DNA from: Pseudomonas viridiflava
Lineage (GTDB): Bacteria; Pseudomonadota; Gammaproteobacteria; Pseudomonadales; Pseudomonadaceae
DNA length: 64,000 bases
NCBI RefSeq assembly: GCF_001642795.1
Contig: NZ_LKEH01000023.1
Span: 193 to 64,192, forward strand
Direction: 5' to 3'
Made by a program: the position numbers and the translations under genes
Notes under the pieces: generated by a model
Database searches by the model: none
What the model saw: the letters and a program-made list of their open reading frames with translations, nothing else
Told to the model about the DNA's origin: nothing
Shown here: piece after piece, positions 47,768 to 56,570 of the stretch
Numbering within the stretch: position 1 is the first letter of the stretch
Layout: each line of letters starts with the position of its first letter

Positions 47768-48772
47768 ATGACTCATGAAGCACATCAACCCGCTCAGCGA
47801 GTGATGGTTCTTTACACTGGCGGCACCATCGGCATGCAGGCCAGCGCCAATGGCCTGGCCCCGGCGTCGGGCTTCGAAGCCCGAATGGCCGGGCAACTGG
47901 CCGAACTCCCCGAACTGGTCGTACCGCAGTGGCGCTTTCGCGAGATGTCACCACTGATCGACAGCGCCAACATGACGCCAGCCTACTGGTTGCGTCTGCG
48001 TGAGGCGGTGATCGAAGCGGTCGACACGGAGGGCTGTGACGCTGTGCTGGTGCTGCATGGCACCGACACGCTTGCCTACAGCGCGGCGGCCCTGGGCTTC
48101 CAGTTGCTGGGGCTCGATGCTCCTGTGGTGTTCACCGGCTCCATGCTGCCTGCCGGTGTGCCGGACAGCGATGCCTGGGAAAACGTCAACGGTGCCCTGC
48201 TCGCGCTCGGTAACGGGCTCGCGCCGGGTGTTCACCTGTATTTCCATGGCGAGCTGATGGACCCGACCCGTTGCGCCAAGATCCGCAGCTTCGGGCGCAA
48301 CCCGTTCGCGCCGTTGCAGCGCTCGCGTGGCGGTCATGCTGCCGTTTCCCTGCCTGACGCACTCGACTACCGTCAGCCCAGGACAATGGCCAGCGTGGCG
48401 GTGTTGCCGCTGTTCCCCGGTATCGGCGCCGCTCAACTGAATGGCCTGATCGACAGCGGCATTCAGGGTCTGGTACTGGAATGCTTCGGCAACGGCACCG
48501 GCCCGAGTGACGATCCACAGTTCATCGCCAGCCTGGAAGACGCCCGTGCCCGTGGCATCTGCGTGATCGCAATCACGCAGTGCCATGAAGGCGGCGTGGA
48601 ACTGGATGTCTACGAAGCGGGAAGCCGCCTGCGTGGTGCCGGCGTGCTGTCCGGTGGCGGCATGACGCGTGAGGCCGCACTTGGCAAACTGCATGCCCTG
48701 CTTGGCGCAGACCTGACGACTGAAGAAGTCCGACGGCTGGTCGAACTGGATCTGTGTGGCGAATTACGCTGA
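47768..48772 (+). CDS. Asparaginase (type I-like)
   Basis: A 334-residue enzyme with the two threonine active-site motifs: VLYTGGTIGMQ near residue 14 and VLHGTDTLAYSAAAL near residue 90. A lysine/serine site is in GSMLPAGVPDSDAWENV. There is no signal peptide, so it is cytoplasmic and of the AnsA type. Start ATG 47768 follows AAGGAGAAGAATC. It is in operon with the amino acid symporter. Confidence 0.9.
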   Translation: MTHEAHQPAQRVMVLYTGGTIGMQASANGLAPASGFEARMAGQLAELPELVVPQWRFREMSPLIDSANMTPAYWLRLREAVIEAVDTEGCDAVLVLHGTDTLAYSAAALGFQLLGLDAPVVFTGSMLPAGVPDSDAWENVNGALLALGNGLAPGVHLYFHGELMDPTRCAKIRSFGRNPFAPLQRSRGGHAAVSLPDALDYRQPRTMASVAVLPLFPGIGAAQLNGLIDSGIQGLVLECFGNGTGPSDDPQFIASLEDARARGICVIAITQCHEGGVELDVYEAGSRLRGAGVLSGGGMTREAALGKLHALLGADLTTEEVRRLVELDLCGELR

Positions 48773-48791
48773 GCATGTGAAAGGTTTCGGT

Positions 48792-48812
48792 GACTCAGGA
48801 CTGGCCTGAGTC
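48792..48812. terminator. Hairpin between asparaginase and bestrophin genes
   Basis: GACTCAGG pairs with CCTGAGTC across five bases, between two convergent genes. T-runs are absent, so its strength is unclear. Confidence 0.5.
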
Positions 48813-48839
48813 AACCGGAATATCGCAATACCCCTTCCC

Positions 48840-49715
48840 TCAGGAAACCTTGCTTTCCTCCTGCGCGCCACGAAGCATCGAGTCGAGATTTCGCTCGATA
48901 TTTGCGCACAGCGCCGTCATCTGGATCTCGTGCTCGCTGGCCTTGAACGGGCTCTGCAGGTCGGTGCCGATCTTTTCGATTGCCAATAGCATGAAGCCCA
49001 CCACAGTGGACGCCAGCGGCGTGAACCAGCCAAGGGTTTCGACCAGGCCGATCGGTACGATCAGGCAGAACAGAGTAATGAACAGCCTTGGAAACGCCAC
49101 GTACGGATAGGGCAGCGGCGTATTGGCGATGCGCTCCATGCCGCCCTGGCAGTTGGAAATGTCCACCATTGTCGACTCGAGACGGGCCAGACGGATGCTG
49201 TCCAGTCGGCCGGACTGGTATTCCTTGGCCAGCAATGCGGCCGAGGTATTAAGCAAGTCGTTGGGGAAGTTGTTGGTGTCGAACCGACGCTCGAACTCTT
49301 CACGCGGGATCAGGGCCTGGACCTCGTCGCCACAGTGCCCGCCCTTCAAATGCGCAGACAGGCATTTGACGTAGGCGACGTGACGGCGCAGCAGCGTAGC
49401 TTTCACTGGGTTGATGCCGCCCTCGTCGTCTTCGACCAGCGTCAGCACCTGACGGGCGAAGCTGCGCGAGCTGTTGACCAGCGCGCCCCACAAGGTACGG
49501 GCTTCCCACCAGCGGTTGTAGGCGCTGGAATTGCGGAAGCTGGTCAGCACCACCAGCGCCGAACCCAGCAGGGTCAACGGCATGGACGGTAAGGTGATCT
49601 TGCGTTCCAGGTACAGCATGAAATCGACCGTGACAATCACGTCCCAAATCAGCAGCCAGAACAGCGACCAGCCCACATAACCGATTGTCTTGCCAAGAAA
49701 TCGGAATTTTCCCAT
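48840..49715 (-). CDS. Bestrophin-family membrane channel
   Basis: A 291-residue protein of the UPF0187/bestrophin family of anion or sodium channels. The N-terminal helices (TIGYVGWSLFWLLIWDVIVTV) and the family phrase LTSFRNSSAYNRWWEARTLWGALVNSSRSFARQ (residues ~55-90) are clear, followed by more helices (LFITLFCLIVPIGLVETLGWFTPLASTVVGFMLLAIEKIGTDLQSPF). I choose ATG 49715; a TTG at 49730 is an alternative. Confidence 0.87.
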   Translation of the reverse strand: MGKFRFLGKTIGYVGWSLFWLLIWDVIVTVDFMLYLERKITLPSMPLTLLGSALVVLTSFRNSSAYNRWWEARTLWGALVNSSRSFARQVLTLVEDDEGGINPVKATLLRRHVAYVKCLSAHLKGGHCGDEVQALIPREEFERRFDTNNFPNDLLNTSAALLAKEYQSGRLDSIRLARLESTMVDISNCQGGMERIANTPLPYPYVAFPRLFITLFCLIVPIGLVETLGWFTPLASTVVGFMLLAIEKIGTDLQSPFKASEHEIQMTALCANIERNLDSMLRGAQEESKVS

Positions 49716-49855
49716 GATCGTCTGCTGCAAAGGCCTACCCCATCGATAAATAAGCGAGACCGCATTCGGACATCCTCGCTACTGCATGGCCTTTGAATGC
49801 CATTCCGGGAGATGGTTCGCAAACGGCCCGCTTTATCTCAGGGGTTCACACTTTT

Positions 49856-51067
49856 TCAGCAGCCGCTCAACGCCACTTGCGGACGCTCACCGGCAAAGAA
49901 GATCGGACGCAACCGGACACCGATGACGTTACCGGCATAAGCCGCAACCAGCCACAGCCAGCCGTGCAGACTGCCGGACGCGATGCCGCTGAAATACGCC
50001 CCGATGTTGCAGCCATAAGCCAGACGAGAGCCGTAGCCGAGCAACAGGCCACCGATTACCGCAGCCACGATCGAACGGGTCGGGATATCAAGGTTCGGCG
50101 CGAAACGTCCGGCCAGGCCTGCGGCGAGCAACGCGCCGAGCATGATGCCAATGTCCATTACGCTGGTGACGTCTTCCCAGACCGGCGCGGCCAGTGCCTT
50201 GGCATTCGCCGCGCTTTGCCAGAACACCCAACTGCCGACATCCACGCCCAGCCCGCTCGCGACCTTCGCGCCCCACAGCGCGAACGCTGAGGTGATGCCC
50301 CACGGCCGACCCGCCAGCGCCAGCGTGGCGTAGTTGAGAACGGCCAGTGCCACAGCACCCCAGACCAATACCCATGGGCCGCGCAGCAGTCGTCGAAGAC
50401 CTGTGTGCTCGCTGGTGACAGGCGCTTCGAGTTCGCCATGACGACGTTTTTCAAGGCGCACCGTGACAAAGGCAATCAGGGCGAACAGGGCCAGGTTGCC
50501 GATCAGCGCCGGGATCACGCCAAAGCTCTTGACCAGCGAAGTGGCCGGGAACGACGGCAGCGCGAACCACCAATCGACGTGGTGAGTGGCGATCAGCGAA
50601 CCGAGAATGAAGAACAGCAGGGTCACCAGCATTCGCGCGTTGCCGCCGCCTGCCGTGAACAGAGTTCCGGAGGCACAGCCGCCGCCCAGTTGCATGCCGA
50701 TGCCGAAAATGAACGCACCGACTACCACCGAAACGCCGACCGGCGCGACCAGGCCCGTGACCGGTTGTCCGAACAGCGTGCCAGCGCCGAGCGCAGGGAA
50801 AAACAGCACCACAGCAACGGCCAGCATCACCATTTGTGCACGCAGGCCGGCACCGCGCCGCTCACGAATGAACACTCGCCAGGCCGACGTGAAACCAAAC
50901 GCGGCGTGATACAAGGTGACCCCAAGCGCCGCGCCGACGATCCATAGCAGGACCTGATGAGCGCCGACGCTGAGCAGCAGAAACTGCGCGCCCATCAATA
51001 ACAGAAACAACGCCGCCAGCGGCGCGCCGTAAGCACGGCCGGGTGTTGCAGAAGTGGAAGTGTTCAT
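49856..51067 (-). CDS. YeeE/YedE-family transporter (thiosulfate-type)
   Basis: A 403-residue membrane protein with about ten helices and two related halves. The conserved glycine-cysteine motifs are FGIGMQLGGGCASGTLFTAGGG in the first half and LLGYGSRLAYGCNIGAYFSGIASGSLHGW in the second, as in TsuA/YeeE that carries thiosulfate. The substrate here is inferred from the family. It is transcribed alone, 53 bp after the MocR gene on the same strand. Confidence 0.87.
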   Translation of the reverse strand: MNTSTSATPGRAYGAPLAALFLLLMGAQFLLLSVGAHQVLLWIVGAALGVTLYHAAFGFTSAWRVFIRERRGAGLRAQMVMLAVAVVLFFPALGAGTLFGQPVTGLVAPVGVSVVVGAFIFGIGMQLGGGCASGTLFTAGGGNARMLVTLLFFILGSLIATHHVDWWFALPSFPATSLVKSFGVIPALIGNLALFALIAFVTVRLEKRRHGELEAPVTSEHTGLRRLLRGPWVLVWGAVALAVLNYATLALAGRPWGITSAFALWGAKVASGLGVDVGSWVFWQSAANAKALAAPVWEDVTSVMDIGIMLGALLAAGLAGRFAPNLDIPTRSIVAAVIGGLLLGYGSRLAYGCNIGAYFSGIASGSLHGWLWLVAAYAGNVIGVRLRPIFFAGERPQVALSGC

Positions 51068-51120
51068 AGGTCTCTCGACGACAAGTAGCAGAAAGAAACG
51101 ATTATACGTGTGCCACAGGC

Positions 51121-52683
51121 TTACTCGGACCAGACCTTGCGCAGCCTGTCCAGCGCATCGCTGATCTGCGCCTCGGGCACGGCGGCAAAACCCAGCACCA
51201 GCCCGGCCCGCTCATCCATGGGTTCGGTCGAATCCGGCAGCCAGTAGCTGCTCAGGGCATTGACCTCCACACCGACGCTGGACGCCTTTTCCACCAGCTC
51301 CTGCTCGCGTGCCAGGCTGTCTACCTTGACCATCACATGCAGCCCTGCCGCCACGCTGGGCATCGCCGCACATCCTGCAAGATCGGTGGGCCAACCGGCG
51401 AGCAACGCGTTGCGCCGACTCAGCGCGGCACGACGCATACGCCGGATGTGGCGCTGGAAGTGCCCCAGGGCGATGAACTGTGCCATCACCGACTGGGTGC
51501 TGACTTCGGTGTGGCGCATGTCCACAGCCTTGCGCTGGCTGAAGGGCCGAACCAGTTCCTGCGGCAGCACCAGATAACCCAGCCGCAGCGCCGGGAAGAC
51601 AATTTTGCCAAAGGTGCCGATGTACAGCACTCGCCCGCTGCGATCCAGCGCGGCCAGGGGTGCCAATGGCGCACCGCTGTAACGGTATTCGCCATCGTAG
51701 TCGTCCTCGACAATCCAGCCCTGGTTCTTCTCGGCCCAGGCCAGCAGCTCAAGGCGTCTGGCAAGGCTCATGACCACACCGGTCGGGTATTGGTGAGATG
51801 GGGTGACGTACGCCAATTTACAACCGGCCTGGGCGAGATCGGCGCAGCGCATCCCTTCCTCGTCGACGGCTACACCTGTCAGTCGGGCACCGGCCACAGC
51901 GAATGCATGAGCGGCCGCACGATAGCCCGGATTTTCGACCGCAACGCTCTCGCCCGGCTCTACCAGCATCTGTGCACAAAGGCTGATGGCGTGTTGGGCG
52001 CCACTGGTGATCACAATTTGCTCAGCGGTGCATTGCAGACCGCGCGATGAACGCAAATACGCGGCGATCAGCTCCCGCAGCCTCGGTTCCCCGGCTGCGG
52101 CGCCATAACCTAGCGAGGCAGGGTCCGGACGACGCCAGAAAGCCGCGTAGAGCTTGCCCCACAGGGCGAAAGGAAACAGATCGAAGGCGGGTACCCCGAC
52201 ACGAAAAGCCTTGGGCCCCTGCTCTGAAGGGGCTGGAAGATGGTGAGTTTTGATCCGATCAAGCGCAGAACTGTGGATAACTTCACCGTCCATATTATCC
52301 GCTGCTTGCTGCAAAACTGTGGATAAGCCTGTGGACAAAGGTGTAGACAAACCTGTGGACAAGTTGGTGGATAGTTTTCTTTTACAAGCCTGATCGGACG
52401 CACTGGCGCGGTCCGGCAAATGCGTGACATAGGTTCCATCCCCAACACGGGTTTCCGTGAAACCTTCGGCATACAACTGGTCGTAGGCCCGCATCACGCT
52501 GTTGCGGGAAATGGCCAGCAGGTCCGCGAGTTCGCGACTGGCGGGCAGGCGCGTTCCGCTGGTCAATCGAGCGTCCAGTATCTGCTGGCGCAGCTCACGA
52601 TACAGCTGCTTGCTCAGACCCTGACGCCTGTCCAGCCTGATGCCGGTCAACGTTGAGGGGAATGCAGGAGCATCGGACGTCAT
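51121..52683 (-). CDS. MocR/PdxR-type GntR regulator with aminotransferase domain
   Basis: A 520-residue regulator. The GntR winged helix is at residues ~15-85 (LYRELRQQILDARLTSGTRLPASRELADLLAISRNSVMRAYDQLYAEGF). The linker (residues 104-123) is five tandem LSTx units. The aminotransferase-like domain (~165-515) has the PLP lysine in GTFGKIVFPALRLGY and the aspartate in WIVEDDYDGEYRYSG. Such proteins sense PLP or an amino compound. It is divergent, by 90 bp, from the PaiB-GNAT-GNAT genes, which are likely targets. The spacer has ATTGG (52687-52691) answered by CCAAT (52729-52733). Confidence 0.9.
   Translation of the reverse strand: MTSDAPAFPSTLTGIRLDRRQGLSKQLYRELRQQILDARLTSGTRLPASRELADLLAISRNSVMRAYDQLYAEGFTETRVGDGTYVTHLPDRASASDQACKRKLSTNLSTGLSTPLSTGLSTVLQQAADNMDGEVIHSSALDRIKTHHLPAPSEQGPKAFRVGVPAFDLFPFALWGKLYAAFWRRPDPASLGYGAAAGEPRLRELIAAYLRSSRGLQCTAEQIVITSGAQHAISLCAQMLVEPGESVAVENPGYRAAAHAFAVAGARLTGVAVDEEGMRCADLAQAGCKLAYVTPSHQYPTGVVMSLARRLELLAWAEKNQGWIVEDDYDGEYRYSGAPLAPLAALDRSGRVLYIGTFGKIVFPALRLGYLVLPQELVRPFSQRKAVDMRHTEVSTQSVMAQFIALGHFQRHIRRMRRAALSRRNALLAGWPTDLAGCAAMPSVAAGLHVMVKVDSLAREQELVEKASSVGVEVNALSSYWLPDSTEPMDERAGLVLGFAAVPEAQISDALDRLRKVWSE
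52317..52376 (-). repeat. Five tandem 12-base units resembling DnaA boxes inside the MocR gene
   Basis: On the minus strand five units of the form NNN-TTGTCCACA follow one another, each coding L-S-T-x. The last is a perfect DnaA box (TTATCCACA; plus-strand TGTGGATAA at 52318-52326). Another perfect box lies at 52272-52280. Confidence 0.7.
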
Positions 52684-52773
52684 CGGATTGGCTCTATGAA
52701 ATCTATTGAAAATGGATCTTACAACAGACCAATGCCTTGCCTAGGATCTGTTCATCGGCCAAGGAGTACCGCC

Positions 52774-53412
52774 ATGTACACACCCGTAGCATTCCGAGAC
52801 AACGAAACATCCAGACTCCAGGAGCAGATGAACCAGACCCGCCTGGCGATTCTGGTCACCTGGAACGAAGACGGCATGCAGGCTTCGCACTTGCCCCTCC
52901 TGCTGCGCGAGGATCAGGGTCCCAACGGGACGCTCTACGGCCATCTGGCCAGGGGCAATCCACAGTGGCGGCAGCTGGAAACCTGCGCCGAAACGCTGGT
53001 GATCTTTCCTGGCGAGGACGCCTATGTCAGCCCGTCGTATTACCCGAGCAAAGCCGAGCATGGTCAGGTCGTGCCCACCTGGAACTACCTTGCGGTTCAC
53101 GCCTACGGCAAGGCCGAAACCTTTACCGACGCGCCACGGTTGCGTCAGCTTCTGGATGAGCTGACGACCAGACACGAATCTGATCGGGCACAACCCTGGT
53201 CCATCGATGATGCACCCGCCGAGTACATTGCGAAAATGCTGGGGGCTATCGTTGGCTTCGCCCTGCCCGTCCAGCGACTTGAAGGAAAACGCAAACTCAG
53301 CCAGAACCGCAATGCCGCGGACATCGCCGGGGTCCGCGACGGTCTTGCCGCCAGCCCGAAAGTCAACGAACAGCAACTCGCCCGCTTGATGAGTACCCAG
53401 GAGAACGTTTGA
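52774..53412 (+). CDS. FMN-binding negative transcriptional regulator (PaiB family)
   Basis: A 212-residue protein of the PaiB/FMN-split-barrel family. Family marks are MYTPVAFRDNE at the start, TWNEDGMQASHLPLLL, GPNGTLYGHLARGNPQW, and AYVSPSYYPSKAEHGQVVPTWNYLAVHAYG, with a C-terminal AIVGFALPVQRLEGKRKLSQNR. PaiB of Bacillus is co-transcribed with a GNAT acetyltransferase (PaiA), as here. ATG 52774 follows AAGGAGTACCGCC. It overlaps the next gene by one base. Confidence 0.9.
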   Translation: MYTPVAFRDNETSRLQEQMNQTRLAILVTWNEDGMQASHLPLLLREDQGPNGTLYGHLARGNPQWRQLETCAETLVIFPGEDAYVSPSYYPSKAEHGQVVPTWNYLAVHAYGKAETFTDAPRLRQLLDELTTRHESDRAQPWSIDDAPAEYIAKMLGAIVGFALPVQRLEGKRKLSQNRNAADIAGVRDGLAASPKVNEQQLARLMSTQENV

Positions 53413-53858
53413 TGAGTGACATCCAGATTCGCCCCGTGACTGCTGACGACCACCACGCATGGCTGCCGCTGTGGCAGGCCTATCTGCGCTTTTACAAGAC
53501 CGAACTGGCCGAAGGCGTCAGCGAAGTGACCTGGCAGCGCCTGCTCGACCCACAGGAACCGACCCACTCGGCCCTGGCGTGGGTGGACGGCAAAGCGGTG
53601 GGCATGGTGAACTTTATCTACCACCGCTCCAACTGGAGCATCAGGAACGCCTGCTACCTGCAGGACCTGATCGTTGCGCCGGAACAGCGCGGCACCGGGA
53701 TCGGCAGGCAGTTGATCGAGCATGTCTACGCGACCGCCAAGGCCGACGACTGTGACAAGGTTCACTGGCTGACCCACGAAACCAACGCCACGGCCATTCA
53801 GCTGTATGAACGCATCGCTGATCGCGCGGGCTACATTCAATTTCGCAAGGCTCTTTGA
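53412..53858 (+). CDS. GNAT-family N-acetyltransferase (PaiA-like position)
   Basis: A 148-residue acetyltransferase. The acetyl-CoA-binding motif is LIVAPEQRGTGIGRQLIEHVYATAKADDCDKVHWLTHETNATAIQLYERI (Q/RxxGxG/A as RGTGIG). The upstream AWVDGKAVGMVNFIYH strand is typical. Its ATG at 53412 overlaps the PaiB stop (TGATG). The pairing with PaiB suggests polyamine or related amine acetylation, but the substrate is not readable. Confidence 0.88.
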   Translation: MSDIQIRPVTADDHHAWLPLWQAYLRFYKTELAEGVSEVTWQRLLDPQEPTHSALAWVDGKAVGMVNFIYHRSNWSIRNACYLQDLIVAPEQRGTGIGRQLIEHVYATAKADDCDKVHWLTHETNATAIQLYERIADRAGYIQFRKAL

Positions 53859-53870
53859 AGGAAGCAATCG

Positions 53871-54542
53871 ATGTCCGAGACTCCACTGGATTGGCAACCC
53901 GCGACATTGCCCGGCCCGCAGCCCCTGAATGGTCGCTTCATTCGCCTGGAAAAGCTGGAGACAGCCCGGCATGCGGATGACTTGTGGTCAGTGCTCCAGG
54001 GACCGACGGCCGACCCGAAGCTGTGGGACTACCTGCCCTACGGGCCGTTCAACGAGCGCAGCGCGTTCGACGCCTGGCTGGCCGGGCATCAGGTGGCGAC
54101 GGATCCGTGGTTCTATGCCGTGATCAATCAGCAGACCGGCAAGGCCGAGGGCGTGATCAGTTACCTGTCCATCTTCGCGGCACACGGCCGGATCGAGATC
54201 GGCCACGTGACCTTCAGCGCCGCCATGCAGCGCACGCCCAAGGGCACCGAGGCGATCTACCTGCTGGCCAAGGAAGCCTTTCGACTGGGCAACCGCCGCC
54301 TGGAATGGAAATGCAACGCCAACAACGCTCGCTCCAAACGGGCCGCCGACCGATTCGGTTTCAGTTATGAAGGTACTTTCCGCCAGCACATGGTGGTCAA
54401 GGGTCTGAACAGAGACACCGCGTGGTATTCGATCCTCGACAGCGAATGGCCCGTCCTGCAGACCGCATTCGAAGGCTGGCTGGCTGTGGATAATTTCAAG
54501 GAGGGCGCGCAGATCAAAGGGCTGGAAGCGTTTCGGCAGTAG
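53871..54542 (+). CDS. GNAT-family acetyltransferase, RimJ/RimL type
   Basis: A 223-residue acetyltransferase of the RimJ/RimL branch. Marks are GRFIRLEKLETARHADDLW at the N-terminus, IEIGHVTFSAAMQRTPKGTEAIYLLAKEAF for cofactor contact, and the signature LEWKCNANNARSKRAADRFGFSYEGTFRQHMVVKG. Such enzymes acetylate N-termini or small amines. It follows the previous gene by 12 bp and is the last of the cluster. A perfect DnaA-box-like sequence (54485-54493) lies within it, probably by chance. Confidence 0.88.
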   Translation: MSETPLDWQPATLPGPQPLNGRFIRLEKLETARHADDLWSVLQGPTADPKLWDYLPYGPFNERSAFDAWLAGHQVATDPWFYAVINQQTGKAEGVISYLSIFAAHGRIEIGHVTFSAAMQRTPKGTEAIYLLAKEAFRLGNRRLEWKCNANNARSKRAADRFGFSYEGTFRQHMVVKGLNRDTAWYSILDSEWPVLQTAFEGWLAVDNFKEGAQIKGLEAFRQ

Positions 54543-54549
54543 GTTTCAG

Positions 54550-54670
54550 CGTGCGGGTCCGGGTCGGACGCGGAGCGTCCTGAGCGGCATTCCCACGCAG
54601 AGCGTAGGAACGATCGTGGATTTCCCGCAGACCGATCGTGCCCATCGCTCTGAAGTGGGCATGCATCCCG
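54550..54670. repeat. Intergenic repeat units of the 21.3 kb family
   Basis: Units GACGCGGAGCGTC (about 54567), GCATTCCCACGCAGAGCGTA (about 54588) and GATCGTGCCCATCGCTCTG (about 54634) match, in one orientation or the other, the units at 21290-21590. Confidence 0.7.
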
Positions 54671-54681
54671 GCTGTACGAAT

Positions 54682-54708
54682 AAAAAAAGGGAGCCACGAA
54701 GGCTCCCC
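54682..54708 (-). terminator. Rho-independent terminator after the pyruvate carboxylase genes
   Basis: On the minus strand GGGGAGCC pairs with GGCTCCC across TTCGT and is followed by seven T (54682-54688). Confidence 0.85.
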
Positions 54709-54750
54709 CAGAGGTAAACGGTTCAGCTGTCGGATCGGCTCTCTGCCCTA

Positions 54751-56559
54751 TCAGCCTTCGATTTCGATCAGGACTTCGCCCGGATTAACGCGGTCGCCCT
54801 TGGCAACGTGGATGGCCACGACCTTGCCGGCGATGGAAGCCTGAACTTCGGTTTCCATCTTCATGGCTTCGGTGATCAGTACGGCCTGGCCGACCTTGAC
54901 CATGTCGCCTTCCTTGACCAGCACGTCTACGATGTTGCCCGGCATGGTGGTGCTGACGTCGCCCGGCGCATGTGCCTGTTTACGTTTGCTGGCGCCGCCA
55001 CTGACGAATTCGTTGAGCGGTTCGAACACCACCTCTTCCGGCATGCCGTCAATCGACAGGTAGAAGTGACGCTTGCCCTCGGCCTTGACGCCCACGCCAG
55101 TAATGTCCACACGGTAAGTCTCGCCGTGCACGTCGATCACGAACTCGGTCGGCACGCCCTCGCCGCCTGCACGGGCAACGCTGCCCGCTTCAGGGATCGG
55201 CAGCAGCACCTCAGGCGTCAGCGTTCCGGCCGCACGTTCTTCGAGAAACTTGCGGCCAATGTCCGGGAACATGGCAAAGGTCAGCACGTCCTCCTCGGAT
55301 TTGGCCAGCGCGCCGATGTCAGCCCGCAGCTTGGTCATCTCCGGCTTGAGCAAGTCGGCCGGGCGCACATCGATCAACTCTTCGTTGCCGATGGCCTGAC
55401 GGCGCAGCTTCTCGTCCACCTGACCCGGCGCCTTGCCGTAGCCACCCTGCAGGTAAAGCTTCACTTCATTGGTGATGGTCTTGTAGCGTTCGCCAGCGAG
55501 CACGTTGAAGAACGCCTGGGTACCGACAATCTGCGAGGTCGGCGTGACCAGCGGCGGATAGCCCAGGTCCTTGCGCACCCGCGGTATTTCGGCCAGCACT
55601 TCGTTCATGCGGTTGAGCGCGCCCTGCTCCTTGAGCTGGTTGGCCAGGTTGGAAATCATCCCGCCCGGCACCTGATTGACCTGCACGCGGGTATCGACAG
55701 CGGTAAATTCGCTTTCGAACTGGTGGTACTTCTTGCGCACGGCGTAGAAGTACAGACCGATGTCCTGCAGCAGTTCCAGATCCAGCCCGGTGTCGAACTC
55801 GCTGCCCTTGAGCGCCGCGACCATGGATTCAGTACCCGGATGACTGGTGCCCCAGGCGAAGCTGGAGATCGCGGTGTCGATGTGATCAGCGCCGTTTTCG
55901 ACCGCCTTGAGCTGACACATGGCAGCCAGACCGGCTGTGTCATGGGAGTGAATGAACACCGGCAGCGACTGTTCGGCTTTCAGCGCACGGACCAGCTCGC
56001 CGGTGGCGAAAGGCGTCAGCAGACCGGCCATGTCCTTGATGGCGACCGAATCGCAGCCCATGGCTTCCATCTGCCGGGCCTGCGCCACGAACGCATCAAT
56101 GGTGTGAACCGGGCTGGTGGTGTAAGCGATGGTGCCTTGCGCATGCTTGCCCGCCGCCTTCACCGCCTCGATGGCCACGCGCAGGTTACGCACATCGTTC
56201 ATGGCATCGAAAATGCGGAACACGTCGATGCCATTGACGGCCGCCTTGGCGACGAAGGCCCTGACAACGTCATCACTGTAATGGCGATAGCCCAGCAGGT
56301 TCTGGCCGCGCAGCAGCATTTGCAGGCGGGTATTGGGCAGCGCCGCACGCAGCTGACGCAGGCGCTCCCACGGGTCTTCCTTCAGAAAGCGCACGCAGGC
56401 ATCGAAGGTCGCGCCGCCCCAGACTTCCAGCGACCAATAGCCGACCTTGTCGAGCTTGTCGCAGATCGGCAGCATGTCTTCGGTGCGCATGCGTGTGGCC
56501 AGCAACGATTGGTGAGCATCACGCAGGATGGTGTCGGTAACGAAGATCTTCTTGGACAT
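54751..56559 (-). CDS. pycB: Pyruvate carboxylase subunit B / oxaloacetate decarboxylase alpha-like
   Basis: A 602-residue protein. The carboxyltransferase TIM-barrel covers residues ~5-275 (TDTILRDAHQSLLATRMRTEDML; metal site in VFIHSHDTAG), then the conserved PYC/OADA domain, and a biotinyl domain at ~530-602 with the biotin lysine in ITEAMKMETEVQ. It transfers CO2 from biotin to pyruvate, giving oxaloacetate. It lies 11 bp after the biotin carboxylase gene. OadA-like names come from homology; the pair with pycA and the lack of oadB/G argue for the two-subunit pyruvate carboxylase known in pseudomonads. Confidence 0.9.
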   Translation of the reverse strand: MSKKIFVTDTILRDAHQSLLATRMRTEDMLPICDKLDKVGYWSLEVWGGATFDACVRFLKEDPWERLRQLRAALPNTRLQMLLRGQNLLGYRHYSDDVVRAFVAKAAVNGIDVFRIFDAMNDVRNLRVAIEAVKAAGKHAQGTIAYTTSPVHTIDAFVAQARQMEAMGCDSVAIKDMAGLLTPFATGELVRALKAEQSLPVFIHSHDTAGLAAMCQLKAVENGADHIDTAISSFAWGTSHPGTESMVAALKGSEFDTGLDLELLQDIGLYFYAVRKKYHQFESEFTAVDTRVQVNQVPGGMISNLANQLKEQGALNRMNEVLAEIPRVRKDLGYPPLVTPTSQIVGTQAFFNVLAGERYKTITNEVKLYLQGGYGKAPGQVDEKLRRQAIGNEELIDVRPADLLKPEMTKLRADIGALAKSEEDVLTFAMFPDIGRKFLEERAAGTLTPEVLLPIPEAGSVARAGGEGVPTEFVIDVHGETYRVDITGVGVKAEGKRHFYLSIDGMPEEVVFEPLNEFVSGGASKRKQAHAPGDVSTTMPGNIVDVLVKEGDMVKVGQAVLITEAMKMETEVQASIAGKVVAIHVAKGDRVNPGEVLIEIEG

Positions 56560-56570
56560 GGGTGTATTCC

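Noticed and set aside
46373..47896. 507-codon open frame opposite the AGCS symporter
   Set aside because: Shadow of a membrane protein gene; composition (H, Q, D rich) is unlike a real protein.
52272..54493. Cluster of DnaA boxes considered as a replication origin
   Set aside because: No AT-rich unwinding region, no dnaA/dnaN/rpmH or plasmid rep gene nearby; boxes lie inside coding sequence.
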